DNA from: Microvirga alba
Lineage (GTDB): Bacteria > Pseudomonadota > Alphaproteobacteria > Rhizobiales > Beijerinckiaceae
Length of the DNA stretch: 64,000 bases
Assembly (NCBI RefSeq): GCF_015694465.1
Contig: NZ_JADQDO010000002.1
Location: forward strand, 770,767 to 834,766
Reading direction: 5' to 3'
The translations under genes were made by a program, and so were the position numbers. This document shows, in pieces, positions 8,993 to 18,533 of the stretch (its first letter is position 1; every line of letters starts with the position of its first letter). The notes under the pieces are model-generated. The model did not search any database and was not told the origin of the DNA. It saw only the letters and a list, made by a program, of their open reading frames with translations.

Positions 8993-11900
8993 ATGAACCG
9001 ACCCCTGCATTGGCAACGCCAAGCATTGCTGCAATCCACGGCCATCGTGCTTGCAGTCGTTGCCGTTGGCGCCGCGGAGCGGGTTCAGGCTCAGACCTAT
9101 ACGTTCCAGGGCACCGGCGGAGCGTGGTCGAACTTCGTCAACTGGCAGGCTGGAGCTCTGCCCATGAGCTCCCCGACGGCAAACCTGGTGTTCGATACGG
9201 GCGGCAGCGTCTTCAGCACGGACAACGATCTCGGCGCTCTTCTGATCAACCGTCTCTCGGTGGCGCCCCCGATGGGCGGCGCATGGACCTTCGGCGCGCT
9301 GGCCGGCGGCAGCTTGTCCTTCTCCGGGATCGATGCGGCCATCGACATTGCCCCCACCGCGCCCTTCAGCCTGACGATCAACCAAGACCTGTCGCTCAAT
9401 AGCCAGCTGACGGTCAGGGGCGGCAATGCGGGGGATCAGTTCGCGCTGAACGGGGTCGTCTCCGGAGGCGGCGCTCTCATCAGGGACGGGCGGGGGACGT
9501 TATCTCTCTCAGGAAGCAACAGCTTTACGGGTGGAACGCAGCTCTACAACAACGCGACGATCAGCGTTGGTCACAACAATGCGCTCGGGAGCGGGGTGCT
9601 CACCTCTTATGGAGGAACGCTCGAAATCCGGAACGGGATCACAATCTCGAATGAGGCGGACCTCGAAGGCAATCTCGCCTTCACCGTCGGAACGGGCGCG
9701 GTCGGGACCTATGCCGGGCTAATCAGAAGCCGCAACGACCCGTGGGGAATCATCAAGACTGGCGCTGGCACGCTCGTGCTCTCGAATGCCAATACCTTCG
9801 ACATGGGGGCGATCATCAGCGAAGGCGCGCTGCGTGTAACCCATGGCAACGCCCTCGGCTTGGGGCAGATCACTCTCAATGGCGGCACTCTTCAGGCCGG
9901 CGCGAGCGTGACCCTCGCCAATCTTTCCATGGGCATCAATACGGCAGGCGGCAAGATCGACACGAACGGTTACGCATTGTCGTTCGCGGGCACCATCTAT
10001 GACAATGACGGGCCGGGAGGCATCCTCACGAAGACCGGCGCGGGCACGCTGACACTGTCTGGCACCAGCACCTATACCGGCGCGACGAACGTCAACGCAG
10101 GGACGCTGCAGCCCGGTGGCATGAACCGATTGTCGCCGAACAGCACCTTCACGATCGCGAGTGGCGCCATCCTCGATCTCAATGGTTTCAACCAGCGGAT
10201 TGGTTCGCTCGCCGGTGCGGGCAACGTGGCCCTCGGCGCAGAGACCTTAACGGTCGGCCGGAACAATGCGGACACCGAATTCTCCGGCGTGATCGGCGGC
10301 ATTGACGGATCCGTGGTCAAGGAGGGTTCAGGCACCTTCACCCTCTCCGGCGTCAACACCTATACCGGCGCCACCCGGGTCAGGGGCGGTACGCTTGCTG
10401 TTTCGAGCGATGCCAATCTCGGCGATTCCTCCGGGGATCTGAGGCTCGACGGCGGGACGTTCCGCGCCAAGGAGACCTTTGCCTCGAGCCGTCTCGTCGC
10501 GATCGGCGCGAACGCACCCAGCGTATCCGTCGATTCCGGTCGCACGCTGACGTTTGATGGTGTCGCCAGCGGCAGCGCGCTGACGAAGATCGGCCCCGGC
10601 ACGCTCACATTGGCGGCGGCGAATACCTATACCGGCGGCACGTCGGTCAATGGTGGCGTCGTCTCGGTCTCAAGCGACGCCAACCTGGGCGCTCCATCCG
10701 GCGGCGTGAGGCTCGACGGCGGCGCATTGCGCGCGACAAGAGGCTTTACGACCGCGCGCATGGTCACGCTCGGCGCAGGCAACGGCGGGGTGACCGTCGA
10801 TGCCGGACAGGACTTTTCACTCGCGGGACTCGTCACCGGCAATGGCGGATTGGAAAAGGCCGGCGCGGGCCTCTTGCGTCTGACGCGGGCCAACGATTAT
10901 CGCGGCGGAACACAGGTCAGCGAAGGCACTCTCCTCGTCAAGACTGATGGCGCGCTCGGCTCGGGCCCCGTTGTCGTGGACGGCGCGGATTCGACATTGA
11001 CCTTTTCCGACAGCGCCAGCGCCGGTGCGTTGTCTCTCAAGACCATGGACGGGGGCCATCTGCGCTTCAACGATAGAGCGTCCGCGGGAAGCGCTACCAT
11101 CACCAATGATCATGGCGCGCTCGTCTTTGCCGGTAACGCCAGCGCGGGCACTGCGCGTGTCACGAGCACAAACGGCAGCACGATCCTGTTCGAGGGTGCG
11201 GGGAAGGCGGCCCAGGCACGGTTCGACAATGCGGGGTCGAGCCTTGCGGCCCGCACCGGGGTCACCTTTTCGGACACCAGCACGGCGGAGGCCGCGAGTT
11301 TCACGAATGGCGCCTTCGGCTATGTCACCTTTACCGACAATAGCTCCGCCGGCACGTCCAGCATCGTGAACAACGACAAGGGCACCGCGTATTTCAGCGG
11401 GCGATCGACGGCGGACCTTGTGACCATCGTCAACAATGCCGGCGGCAACGTGGACATCAGCGGTCATACCGGGCCGATGGCGATTGGTTCACTCACAGGC
11501 GCGGGGAATGTCTTTCTCGGTGGCAACAAGCTGACGCTCGGCAGCAATGGTGCTGATGGCATCGTTCAGGGCGGCTTCCATGACGGCGGCGCGTCCGGTG
11601 GCGTCGGTGGTTCGCTGGTGAAGGCCGGGGCAGGCCGTCTGACGCTGACGGGGACCAGCACGTATACGGGCGGAACGCTCGTCCAGGCTGGGACCTTGCA
11701 GGTCGACGGGTCTCTCACCTCCAGCGTCACGGTCGCCGATGCCGCGACCTTGAGCGGCGCTGGCGAGATCGGCGGGCTTCTGGCGCGGAACGGTTCATTC
11801 GTGGCTCCCGGCAATCTGACGAAGAGCCTTGATGTGGATGGCAACGCATCCTTCGAGGCGGGCTCGACCTATCGCGTCCGCATCATGCCGGGCGTTGGAA

Positions 11901-13324
11901 ACGACCGGATCAGCGTGTCCGGCGCCGCGCAGCTTCAGGGCGGCACGGTCAGCGTGACGACGCTGCCAGGTGGGACCTATGTGCCCGGTGCGCGCTACAC
12001 GCTCTTGTCGGCCGCGGACGGCGTGTCGGGAACGTTCGCCAGCCTTGCCCATGATTTCGCTTTTCTGTCCCCTGTGCTGGAATATGACGCGAAGAAGGTT
12101 GATCTGACCCTGCCCCGCAAGAGCGGACCACCGGGGCCATCGGGCCCATCGGGGCCTGTGCCGTTCCCGTCTGTCGCGACCTCAAGCAACCAGACGTCCG
12201 TCGCGGGTGCGGTCGAGACGCTCGGCGCGAATAACCCGCTCTTTCGCGCCGTGATCGGTCAAAGCGTCTCCGGCGCGCGGCAGGCCTTCAACGGGCTCTC
12301 CGGTGAGGCTTATGCGAGTGCGGCGGCATCGGCCTACGCCAATGGAGGGCTCGTCACCGAGACCTTGATGGCCCGTCTGCGCGGTGTGTCGCGCGGGCCC
12401 GCCTTCGTGCCGGGAAGCAGCGTCTATGCTGCCTATGCGATGGATCGGCCGCGCGGGCAGCCCGATCCCGTCGCCGTGCCCTATCCCGATCTCGACCCGC
12501 GCGCCTTCACGCTCTGGGGCGAAGGCTTCGGCTCCTGGGGCAAGACGCGCGCCAACGGCAATGCGGCTGCTCTCGACAGCGCCACGGGGGGCTTCATGAT
12601 CGGAGCGGAGTTCGCGCCGCGTCGGGCTTATCGCGTCGGCGTTGCGGGAGGTTTCACGCGCACGACCTTCGATGTCGAGGCACGCCTTTCGTCAGGCTCG
12701 AACGAGAGCGTCTTTGGTTCCCTCTATGGATCGGCAGCGTGGGGAGGCATCCAACTTCGCCTCGGCGCGGGCTATGCGGCAACCGACATCGACACCAAGC
12801 GCAGGGTGGTCTTCCCCGGCTTCTTCGATCAGCTCAGCGCGTCCTATCGCGGTTCGACTCTGCAGGCTTTCAGCGAACTCGGCTATCGCATCGATGGCGG
12901 CCGTACCCAGATCGAGCCTTTCATCGGGCTTGCGGCCATGCGGTTGCACACCGAGGGTTTCACCGAGAATGGCGGTCCCGCAGCCCTGACCGGGTATGGG
13001 CAGGATCAGGACCTCGGCACGACCACGCTCGGCGTGCGGGCCGAGGCGCGGTTGAGCGAAGAAATCCCGGTCAATCTGCGAGGGCTCGTCGCCTGGCGCT
13101 ATGCTTATGGCGACGTCAGCCCGAATGCGCTTCTCGCCTTTGGCGGCGGCGCGTCCGCGTTCACCGTGACGGGCACGCCGGTCGATCGCAATGCGCTCGT
13201 GGCGGAAGCCGGTCTCGACTGGCAGGTAACAAGGGCCGTCACGCTCGGAGCGGCCTATCAGGGCCAGATCGGCAACCGCGCCCAAGAGCACGCGCTCAAG
13301 GGCAACTTTATCTGGCGGTTTTGA
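8993..13324 (+). CDS. Autotransporter with PATR-type passenger repeats and C-terminal beta-barrel
   Basis: A 1443-residue type Va secreted or surface protein. It has a long Sec signal (to about residue 34, cleavage near VQA-QTY) and a passenger rich in autotransporter-associated beta-strand repeats (GAGTLTLSGTSTYTG-like units recurring at least seven times). A second repeat type, built on alternating AxFxxxxSAG and ITN-like units, covers roughly nucleotides 10980-11470. A short collagen-like GPPGPSGPSGP linker (about 12124-12160) precedes the beta-barrel, which starts near LWGEGFGSWG and ends in the aromatic IWRF signature needed for outer-membrane insertion. RBS AGGAG at 8979 supports the ATG at 8993 over the upstream GTG. 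Adhesion is likely but unproven. Confidence 0.92.
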   Translation: MNRPLHWQRQALLQSTAIVLAVVAVGAAERVQAQTYTFQGTGGAWSNFVNWQAGALPMSSPTANLVFDTGGSVFSTDNDLGALLINRLSVAPPMGGAWTFGALAGGSLSFSGIDAAIDIAPTAPFSLTINQDLSLNSQLTVRGGNAGDQFALNGVVSGGGALIRDGRGTLSLSGSNSFTGGTQLYNNATISVGHNNALGSGVLTSYGGTLEIRNGITISNEADLEGNLAFTVGTGAVGTYAGLIRSRNDPWGIIKTGAGTLVLSNANTFDMGAIISEGALRVTHGNALGLGQITLNGGTLQAGASVTLANLSMGINTAGGKIDTNGYALSFAGTIYDNDGPGGILTKTGAGTLTLSGTSTYTGATNVNAGTLQPGGMNRLSPNSTFTIASGAILDLNGFNQRIGSLAGAGNVALGAETLTVGRNNADTEFSGVIGGIDGSVVKEGSGTFTLSGVNTYTGATRVRGGTLAVSSDANLGDSSGDLRLDGGTFRAKETFASSRLVAIGANAPSVSVDSGRTLTFDGVASGSALTKIGPGTLTLAAANTYTGGTSVNGGVVSVSSDANLGAPSGGVRLDGGALRATRGFTTARMVTLGAGNGGVTVDAGQDFSLAGLVTGNGGLEKAGAGLLRLTRANDYRGGTQVSEGTLLVKTDGALGSGPVVVDGADSTLTFSDSASAGALSLKTMDGGHLRFNDRASAGSATITNDHGALVFAGNASAGTARVTSTNGSTILFEGAGKAAQARFDNAGSSLAARTGVTFSDTSTAEAASFTNGAFGYVTFTDNSSAGTSSIVNNDKGTAYFSGRSTADLVTIVNNAGGNVDISGHTGPMAIGSLTGAGNVFLGGNKLTLGSNGADGIVQGGFHDGGASGGVGGSLVKAGAGRLTLTGTSTYTGGTLVQAGTLQVDGSLTSSVTVADAATLSGAGEIGGLLARNGSFVAPGNLTKSLDVDGNASFEAGSTYRVRIMPGVGNDRISVSGAAQLQGGTVSVTTLPGGTYVPGARYTLLSAADGVSGTFASLAHDFAFLSPVLEYDAKKVDLTLPRKSGPPGPSGPSGPVPFPSVATSSNQTSVAGAVETLGANNPLFRAVIGQSVSGARQAFNGLSGEAYASAAASAYANGGLVTETLMARLRGVSRGPAFVPGSSVYAAYAMDRPRGQPDPVAVPYPDLDPRAFTLWGEGFGSWGKTRANGNAAALDSATGGFMIGAEFAPRRAYRVGVAGGFTRTTFDVEARLSSGSNESVFGSLYGSAAWGGIQLRLGAGYAATDIDTKRRVVFPGFFDQLSASYRGSTLQAFSELGYRIDGGRTQIEPFIGLAAMRLHTEGFTENGGPAALTGYGQDQDLGTTTLGVRAEARLSEEIPVNLRGLVAWRYAYGDVSPNALLAFGGGASAFTVTGTPVDRNALVAEAGLDWQVTRAVTLGAAYQGQIGNRAQEHALKGNFIWRF

Positions 13325-13442
13325 GGTTTCCCGGCGGGCCGGGACCGTCGATGGGCGTGAAACAGCGCGTTTGAATTGGGCTTTTTGCTGCTATTGAGAG
13401 TCTCAAAATCCCTCCGGTGATCGATCTTGAGAGCGCCTCTTC

Positions 13443-14474
13443 ATGACCTTTAAGCCCGACATCCTTGCCGCCATCGGCAATACGCCCCTCATCAAGCTCC
13501 GTCGCGCTTCCGAGCTGACCGGCTGCACCATTCTCGGCAAAGCCGAGTTCATGAACCCAGGGCAGTCGGTGAAGGACCGGGCGGCGCTGTTCATCATTCA
13601 GGACGCAATCGAGCGCGGCGCGCTGCGACCCGGCGGCGTCATCGTCGAGGGCACGGCGGGCAATACCGGCATCGGCCTCGCGCTTGTCGGCAACGCGCTG
13701 GGCTTTCGCACGATCATCGTGATCCCCGATACGCAGAGCCAGGAAAAGAAAGATATGCTGCGCCTCGCGGGGGCGGAGCTGATCGAGGTGCCGGCGGTGC
13801 CTTATGCGAACCCCAACAACTACGTGAAGGTCTCGGGCCGTCTGGCGGAGCGTCTAGCCGCATCCGAGCCGAACGGCGCGATCTGGGCCAACCAGTTCGA
13901 CAACGTGGCGAACCGCCAGGGCCATAGGGAGACCACGGGCCCCGAGATCTGGGAGCAGACGGAAGGCAAGGTCGACGGCTTCATCTGCGCCGTCGGCACG
14001 GGCGGGACGCTCGCGGGCATCGGCATGGCCTTGAAGGAGCGCAACCCCAAGATCGCCATCGGCCTTGCAGACCCGATGGGGGCGGCGCTCTACAGTTATT
14101 TCACGACCGGCGAGTTGAAGGCGACCGGATCGTCCATCACCGAAGGCATCGGCCAGGGCCGCATCACCAAGAACATCGAGGGCGCGCCCATCGACATCGC
14201 GTTCCAGATCCCGGACGAGGAGGCGTTGCCGGTCATCTTCGATCTTTTGCAATTTGAGGGCCTGTGCCTCGGCGGATCGTCCGGCATCAATGTGGCCGGC
14301 GCGATCCGCCTCGCGAAGCATCTCGGACCGGGGCACACCATCGTCACCGTGCTGTGCGACTACGGCACGCGTTATCAGTCCAAGCTCTTCAACCCGGATT
14401 TCCTACGCGCGAAAAACCTGCCGGTGCCCGCGTGGCTCGAGCGCAAGAGCACCATCGATCCGGGATTGGTCTAG
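13443..14474 (+). CDS. cysK: Cysteine synthase A (O-acetylserine sulfhydrylase)
   Basis: Makes L-cysteine from O-acetyl-L-serine and sulfide with PLP. The 343-residue protein has the PLP lysine in NPGQSVKDRAA, the substrate loop EGTAGNTGIGLA and the phosphate loop GTGGTLAG. It is longer than enteric CysK by a C-terminal extension (NPDFLRAKNLPVPAWLE), usual in the alphaproteobacterial branch. It stands alone between the autotransporter and a repeat; its TAG stop is also the first three bases of that repeat. Confidence 0.9.
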   Translation: MTFKPDILAAIGNTPLIKLRRASELTGCTILGKAEFMNPGQSVKDRAALFIIQDAIERGALRPGGVIVEGTAGNTGIGLALVGNALGFRTIIVIPDTQSQEKKDMLRLAGAELIEVPAVPYANPNNYVKVSGRLAERLAASEPNGAIWANQFDNVANRQGHRETTGPEIWEQTEGKVDGFICAVGTGGTLAGIGMALKERNPKIAIGLADPMGAALYSYFTTGELKATGSSITEGIGQGRITKNIEGAPIDIAFQIPDEEALPVIFDLLQFEGLCLGGSSGINVAGAIRLAKHLGPGHTIVTVLCDYGTRYQSKLFNPDFLRAKNLPVPAWLERKSTIDPGLV

Positions 14475-14575
14475 AGCTTGATCATGTCTCTTTGAAACCT
14501 GATCAAGCTCCGGATTCCTTGTTGCCGCATGATCCGGGCGAACGGCCGGTTTCCACTTGTTCTGATCATGCTCCA
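14472..14575. repeat. Interspersed palindromic repeat, copy 1 (about 104 bp)
   Basis: Begins TAGAGCTTGATCATGTCTC and ends GATCATGCTCC, with an internal ACCGG-type block. Near-identical in layout to 48775-48879. The ends are mutually complementary and the left half is itself a dyad (GAGCTTGATCA / TGATCAAGCTC). The element starts inside the cysK stop codon. Confidence 0.85.
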
Positions 14576-14601
14576 AGAGCCGCGGCGCGCTCGAACGAGC
14601 A

Positions 14602-15033
14602 TCAGGCAGCGGGCGTTGTCTCGGGTTCCGAGGCGGCCGGGGCCGCGGCCTCATTCCGCTGCTGATAGGCGCGCGCGAGATTGGCGGTGGAGCGGTTCGC
14701 TCCCGGCACCTTGGCGTTCGTTGCCTGAAGATCGTTCTGGATGCTGTCGAGAAGCTCGATCAGCCAGGATTGCCCGGCCTGCAAGCCGTCCCGCAGGGCC
14801 GATTTCGCGATGTCGATCTTGGCCGAGATTTCCGTGGCGTTGCGCGACGGCAGGGAAACGAATTCATGTTCGATCACGCCCAATTCCCGCAGCAATTCCT
14901 CGCGCAGGTGCCGCTGGTCCTCGACCATGATCAGCGGCGAGGTCAGCATGCCGCGTAACGCGGCCCAGCGCAGGCCGAGGGCGCTGACTGATTGAGAGCC
15001 GTCGAGTCCCGTCAGGTTCTTTGTTTCAGTCAC
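14602..15033 (-). CDS. Hypothetical protein, helical, Ala-rich tail
   Basis: I do not recognise this 143-residue protein. It is predicted mostly helical with a charged middle (EDQRHLREELLRELGVIEHE) and a low-complexity AAAPAASEPETTPAA tail; there is no signal peptide or membrane segment. The GTG at 15033 is chosen because AAAGGA lies seven bases upstream; the ORF's ATG eleven codons earlier has no such site. Neighbours give no functional hint. Confidence 0.6.
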   Translation of the reverse strand: MTETKNLTGLDGSQSVSALGLRWAALRGMLTSPLIMVEDQRHLREELLRELGVIEHEFVSLPSRNATEISAKIDIAKSALRDGLQAGQSWLIELLDSIQNDLQATNAKVPGANRSTANLARAYQQRNEAAAPAASEPETTPAA

Positions 15034-15148
15034 CGCATTGTCCTTTTCGCAAGAGGTCCGAATCACACCGGGACACCTAGGGTTAAGGTTGTGGCGTGAA
15101 TCGGGCGACGCTCGGAAAAAGGTGTTGGCCCTGCGTTCGGGCGTGGGG

Positions 15149-15916
15149 TTATCCTAAGAAGAAGTAGAGTGTCAGGGCCGCGCCCACGCCGATCACGAGC
15201 CAACGGATCGCGCCAGGCGAAAGGCGACGGCCGAAGACGACGCCGAGATAGCCGCCGATGACGGAGGCCGCGCCAACGATGAACATTTCGCGCCAACTGA
15301 CGAGACCGGCCGCGATGAAGAGACAAACCGCGACGAGCTGGATCAGGGTCGAGCACAGGTGCTTGGCCGAATTGATCAGATGAAAGTCGTCACCCTCGGT
15401 GATGGCGAGCGCGGCGAGCATCACGATGCCCATGCCCGCGCCGAAGAAGCCGCCGTAAATGGACACGAGAAACTGGAACGCCAGGCCCGCTGCCCAGGCG
15501 CGGGTTGACGGCGTGTGGCCCTCGGAGCGGCCGATGGCGCGGGCGAGCGCCACGATGCGCGGGCTTGCGGCGAAGAGCAGGGTCGCGAACAGGAGAAGCC
15601 ACGGCACGAGCCGTCGGAAGGCGGTGTTGTCCGTCACCGTCAGAATGTACGCCCCGATAAGGCCGCCGATCAGGCTGACGATTCCCAACGCCGTGAAGCG
15701 CCGGAGATTGGCCATCAATTCACGGCGATACGCCCAGGCGCTGGCCAGATTGGCGGGCGTGACCGCGACCGCGCTGGTGGCGTTGGCGACGACAGGCGGA
15801 AGACCCACCGCGACAAGAGCCGAGAAAGTGAAGAAGGTGCCGCCGCCGGCGATGGCATTGACGAGACCGGCCGCAAGACCTGAGGCGGCAAGAAGGACCG
15901 CGGTGGAGAAATCCAT
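15149..15916 (-). CDS. TauE/SafE family membrane transporter
   Basis: A 255-residue inner-membrane protein with about eight transmembrane helices. The N-terminal GLVNAIAGGGTFFTFSALV and the repeat-like IYGGFFGAGMGIVMLAAL are hallmarks of the TauE/SafE (DUF81) family, which exports sulfite or sulfonate-type anions in characterised members. Proximity to cysK suggests sulfur metabolism, but this is only context. The start at ATG 15916 is chosen because the 111 codons upstream in the same frame are hydrophilic and lie across the divergent promoter. Confidence 0.85.
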   Translation of the reverse strand: MDFSTAVLLAASGLAAGLVNAIAGGGTFFTFSALVAVGLPPVVANATSAVAVTPANLASAWAYRRELMANLRRFTALGIVSLIGGLIGAYILTVTDNTAFRRLVPWLLLFATLLFAASPRIVALARAIGRSEGHTPSTRAWAAGLAFQFLVSIYGGFFGAGMGIVMLAALAITEGDDFHLINSAKHLCSTLIQLVAVCLFIAAGLVSWREMFIVGAASVIGGYLGVVFGRRLSPGAIRWLVIGVGAALTLYFFLG

Positions 15917-16107
15917 GATGATATGAGGCTTGTCGTTGCGATCTGACGGGAAATGGGGAAGCGATTGGGAGATAACATGCCGGAGCTTTGGGGGCCCATA
16001 GACTAAAGGTCTAGGGAGAGGTCGCTCCGACGATCTTTGAACAAAGTCCCTGCTGCCGGGTTTTCCGCGCACGATCTTGATCATTGCAATATGCGGAGGA
16101 GAGCCGA

Positions 16108-17130
16108 ATGCCCGCAGCATCCAGTCGACGCATCGTGCTGGCCTCGCGGCCGGTGGGAGAGCCAAAACCGTCGGATTTCCGGCTTGAGTCAGCGCCGGTC
16201 CCTGAGCCGGGCGAGGGGCAGGTGCTCCTGCAGACGCGGTGGCTTTCACTTGATCCTTACATGCGCGGGCGCATGAGCGCGGCCAAGTCCTACGCGCAGC
16301 CGGTCGAGATCGGCGAGCCGATGGTCGGCGGCACGGTCAGCAAGGTCGTCGCCTCCCGTCATCCCGATTTCGCCGTCGGCGATATCGTGCTGTCGCAGTC
16401 CGGCTGGCAGGACCATGCCCTGTCGGACGGAACCGGATTGCGCAAGCTCGACCCGTCGCTCGCGCCGATCTCGACGGCGCTCGGCGTGCTCGGCATGCCG
16501 GGGATGACCGCCTATACGGGGCTCTTGAACATCGGCCAGCCCAAGTCCGGCGAAACGGTTGTCGTGGCAGCCGCCGCCGGACCCGTCGGTTCCCTCGTCG
16601 GTCAGATCGCCAAGCTGAAAGGTTGCCGCGCTGTCGGCATCGCGGGTGGGCCCGACAAGTGCCGCTATCTCGTGGAGGAGCTCGGCTTCGACGCTGCGAT
16701 CGATCATTACGCGGCGGATATGCCGGACAAACTCCGCGCGGCCTGCCCGAAAGGGATTGATGTCTATTTCGAGAATGTCGGCGGCGCGGTCTGGGATGCG
16801 GTGTTTCCGCTTCTCAACGATTTCGCGCGGGTGCCGGTCTGCGGTCTCGTCGCCCATTACAACGCGAAGGAACTTCCGCCGGGCCCTGACCGCCTGCCGC
16901 TGCTCATGAGCGCGGTCCTGTCTCGCCGTCTCACCTTGCGCGGGTTCATCGTGCGGGATTTCGCGTCCCAGGCGCAGGATTTCCAGCGCGAGGTGTCGCA
17001 ATGGCTGCGCGAGGGCAAGATCAAATATCGCGAGGACGTGGTCGAGGGGCTGGAGAAGGCGCCGGAGGCTTTCATCGGCCTGCTGAAGGGGAAGAATTTC
17101 GGCAAGTTGCTCGTGCGCGTCGCAAGTTGA
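16108..17130 (+). CDS. Zinc-independent NADP-dependent oxidoreductase (PTGR/CurA-like MDR family)
   Basis: A 340-residue medium-chain dehydrogenase/reductase with no zinc ligands. Family marks are SLDPYMRGRMS near the N-terminus, the nucleotide-binding AAAGPVGSLVGQIAKLKGCRAVGIAGG and DVYFENVGG. Relatives reduce the C=C bond of alpha,beta-unsaturated ketones or aldehydes using NADPH, a detoxification role. GGAGGAGAG just upstream fixes the ATG at 16108. It is divergent from the TauE/SafE gene and converges on the MFS gene with only 6 bp between the stops. Confidence 0.88.
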   Translation: MPAASSRRIVLASRPVGEPKPSDFRLESAPVPEPGEGQVLLQTRWLSLDPYMRGRMSAAKSYAQPVEIGEPMVGGTVSKVVASRHPDFAVGDIVLSQSGWQDHALSDGTGLRKLDPSLAPISTALGVLGMPGMTAYTGLLNIGQPKSGETVVVAAAAGPVGSLVGQIAKLKGCRAVGIAGGPDKCRYLVEELGFDAAIDHYAADMPDKLRAACPKGIDVYFENVGGAVWDAVFPLLNDFARVPVCGLVAHYNAKELPPGPDRLPLLMSAVLSRRLTLRGFIVRDFASQAQDFQREVSQWLREGKIKYREDVVEGLEKAPEAFIGLLKGKNFGKLLVRVAS

Positions 17131-17136
17131 ATTGCA

Positions 17137-18354
17137 TCAATCGGACATGCGCGACGAGAGTGTGATCAGACGTAGCGCGACGGCGAGCGCGGCGATCAGT
17201 AGAACGCTGACGAGGCTCGCGATGCCCCACCAGCCCGAGGACGCCCAGAACACGCCGCCCAGGGTCCCGATCAAGCTCGAGCCGAGATAGTAGCAGAAGA
17301 GATAGAGTGCGGAGGCCTGCGCCTTCGCGCTTTGCGCGCGACTGCCGACCCAGCTGCTCGCCACCGAATGCGCGCCGAAAAAGCCGAAGGTGACGGCGAC
17401 GATTCCAGCCAGGATCGCGGCGAGATGGCCAAGCAGCGACATCGCAACGCCGCTCAGCATGACCGCAATCATCGCGCCGAGAACGCGCGGTCGGCCCAGC
17501 CGGTCGGCCAGGCTGCCGGCGATCGTCGAACTGGCGGTGCCGACCAGATAGATCACGAAAATCGCGCCGATGGCGCTCTGACTCAAGAGATAGGGCGGAG
17601 CCATCAGGCGATAGCCGAGATAGTTGTAGAGCGTCACAAATGCCCCCATCAGCAGAAACGCTTCCGCGTAGAGGCAGAGCAGACCCGGATCGCGAAGATG
17701 GTCCGCGAAAGACCGCAGCAACTCCATCAAGTCGGCGCGGCGGGGCGTGAAGTGGGCGGACGCCGGCAGGCTCCGCCATGCCAGGATCGCGGCGAGAAGC
17801 CCGAGCGTGCCGATGGCCCCAATCGCCACCCGCCAGGAGCCGAGATCGGTCAGGATGCCGGTGATGAGGCGGCCCGACATGCCGCCGATCGCATTCCCGC
17901 CGATGAAAAGGCCCATGGCGAGGCCGACGGATTTGGAATCGACCTCTTCGCTCACATAAGCCATGGCGACGGCGGGCAGCCCGCTCAAGGACACCCCGAT
18001 CGCCACGCGGGTCAAGAGCAGGGCGTGCCAGGTGGGTGCGGCGGCGGACAGAATCGTCAGCACGGCGGACGCGAACAGCGAGGCCACCATGACCGGCTTT
18101 CGCCCCCAAACCTCGGAGAGCGATCCGACAACGAGCATCGCGACGGCGAGCAGACCCGTGCTGAGTGACAGGGACAAGCTGCTGACAGCCGCGCTGACGT
18201 GAAACTCTTCCGAGAAGACAGGCAGGAGGGGTTGGACGCAATAGAGAATGGCGAAGGTCGCAAAGCCCGCCGCGAACAGAGCAAGGTTCAACCGACGGAA
18301 AGCCGGGGTTCCGCCTTCGAGCCGCCTTGGCGAAGCCTGCATGCTCACTTGCAT
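17137..18354 (-). CDS. MFS transporter (YnfM/arabinose-efflux-like)
   Basis: A 405-residue, 12-helix major-facilitator transporter. The first helices contain FAAGFATFAILYCVQPLLP and the loop 2-3 motif GSLSEVWGRKPVM, followed by the mid-protein GSLADRLGRPRV repeat of that motif. The pattern FATFxxLYCVQPLLPxFSxEF is typical of YnfM-like drug or arabinose efflux carriers; the substrate is unknown. CAGGAG lies about 10 bases before the ATG at 18354; a second ATG four codons in is possible. Confidence 0.85.
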   Translation of the reverse strand: MQVSMQASPRRLEGGTPAFRRLNLALFAAGFATFAILYCVQPLLPVFSEEFHVSAAVSSLSLSLSTGLLAVAMLVVGSLSEVWGRKPVMVASLFASAVLTILSAAAPTWHALLLTRVAIGVSLSGLPAVAMAYVSEEVDSKSVGLAMGLFIGGNAIGGMSGRLITGILTDLGSWRVAIGAIGTLGLLAAILAWRSLPASAHFTPRRADLMELLRSFADHLRDPGLLCLYAEAFLLMGAFVTLYNYLGYRLMAPPYLLSQSAIGAIFVIYLVGTASSTIAGSLADRLGRPRVLGAMIAVMLSGVAMSLLGHLAAILAGIVAVTFGFFGAHSVASSWVGSRAQSAKAQASALYLFCYYLGSSLIGTLGGVFWASSGWWGIASLVSVLLIAALAVALRLITLSSRMSD

Positions 18355-18533
18355 GATCCCGTATGCTCCTGAACGCGCCGCCCGCCCAGCCTCAACGAGA
18401 TGTTAATGTATTCGGTGCGTGCATGGAGCCGTTGCTGCATTTGCGCCCTCTTTCGGCGAGAACAATCGCTTATGAGCCAGCGGCTTGTTAAACGCATCAT
18501 GATTCCTTGAATGCTGTCCTTTTCGAGAACCCG

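Noticed and set aside
9760..11720. CRISPR-like repetition
   Set aside because: The recurring units are in-frame, diverged autotransporter passenger repeats, not identical spaced repeats.
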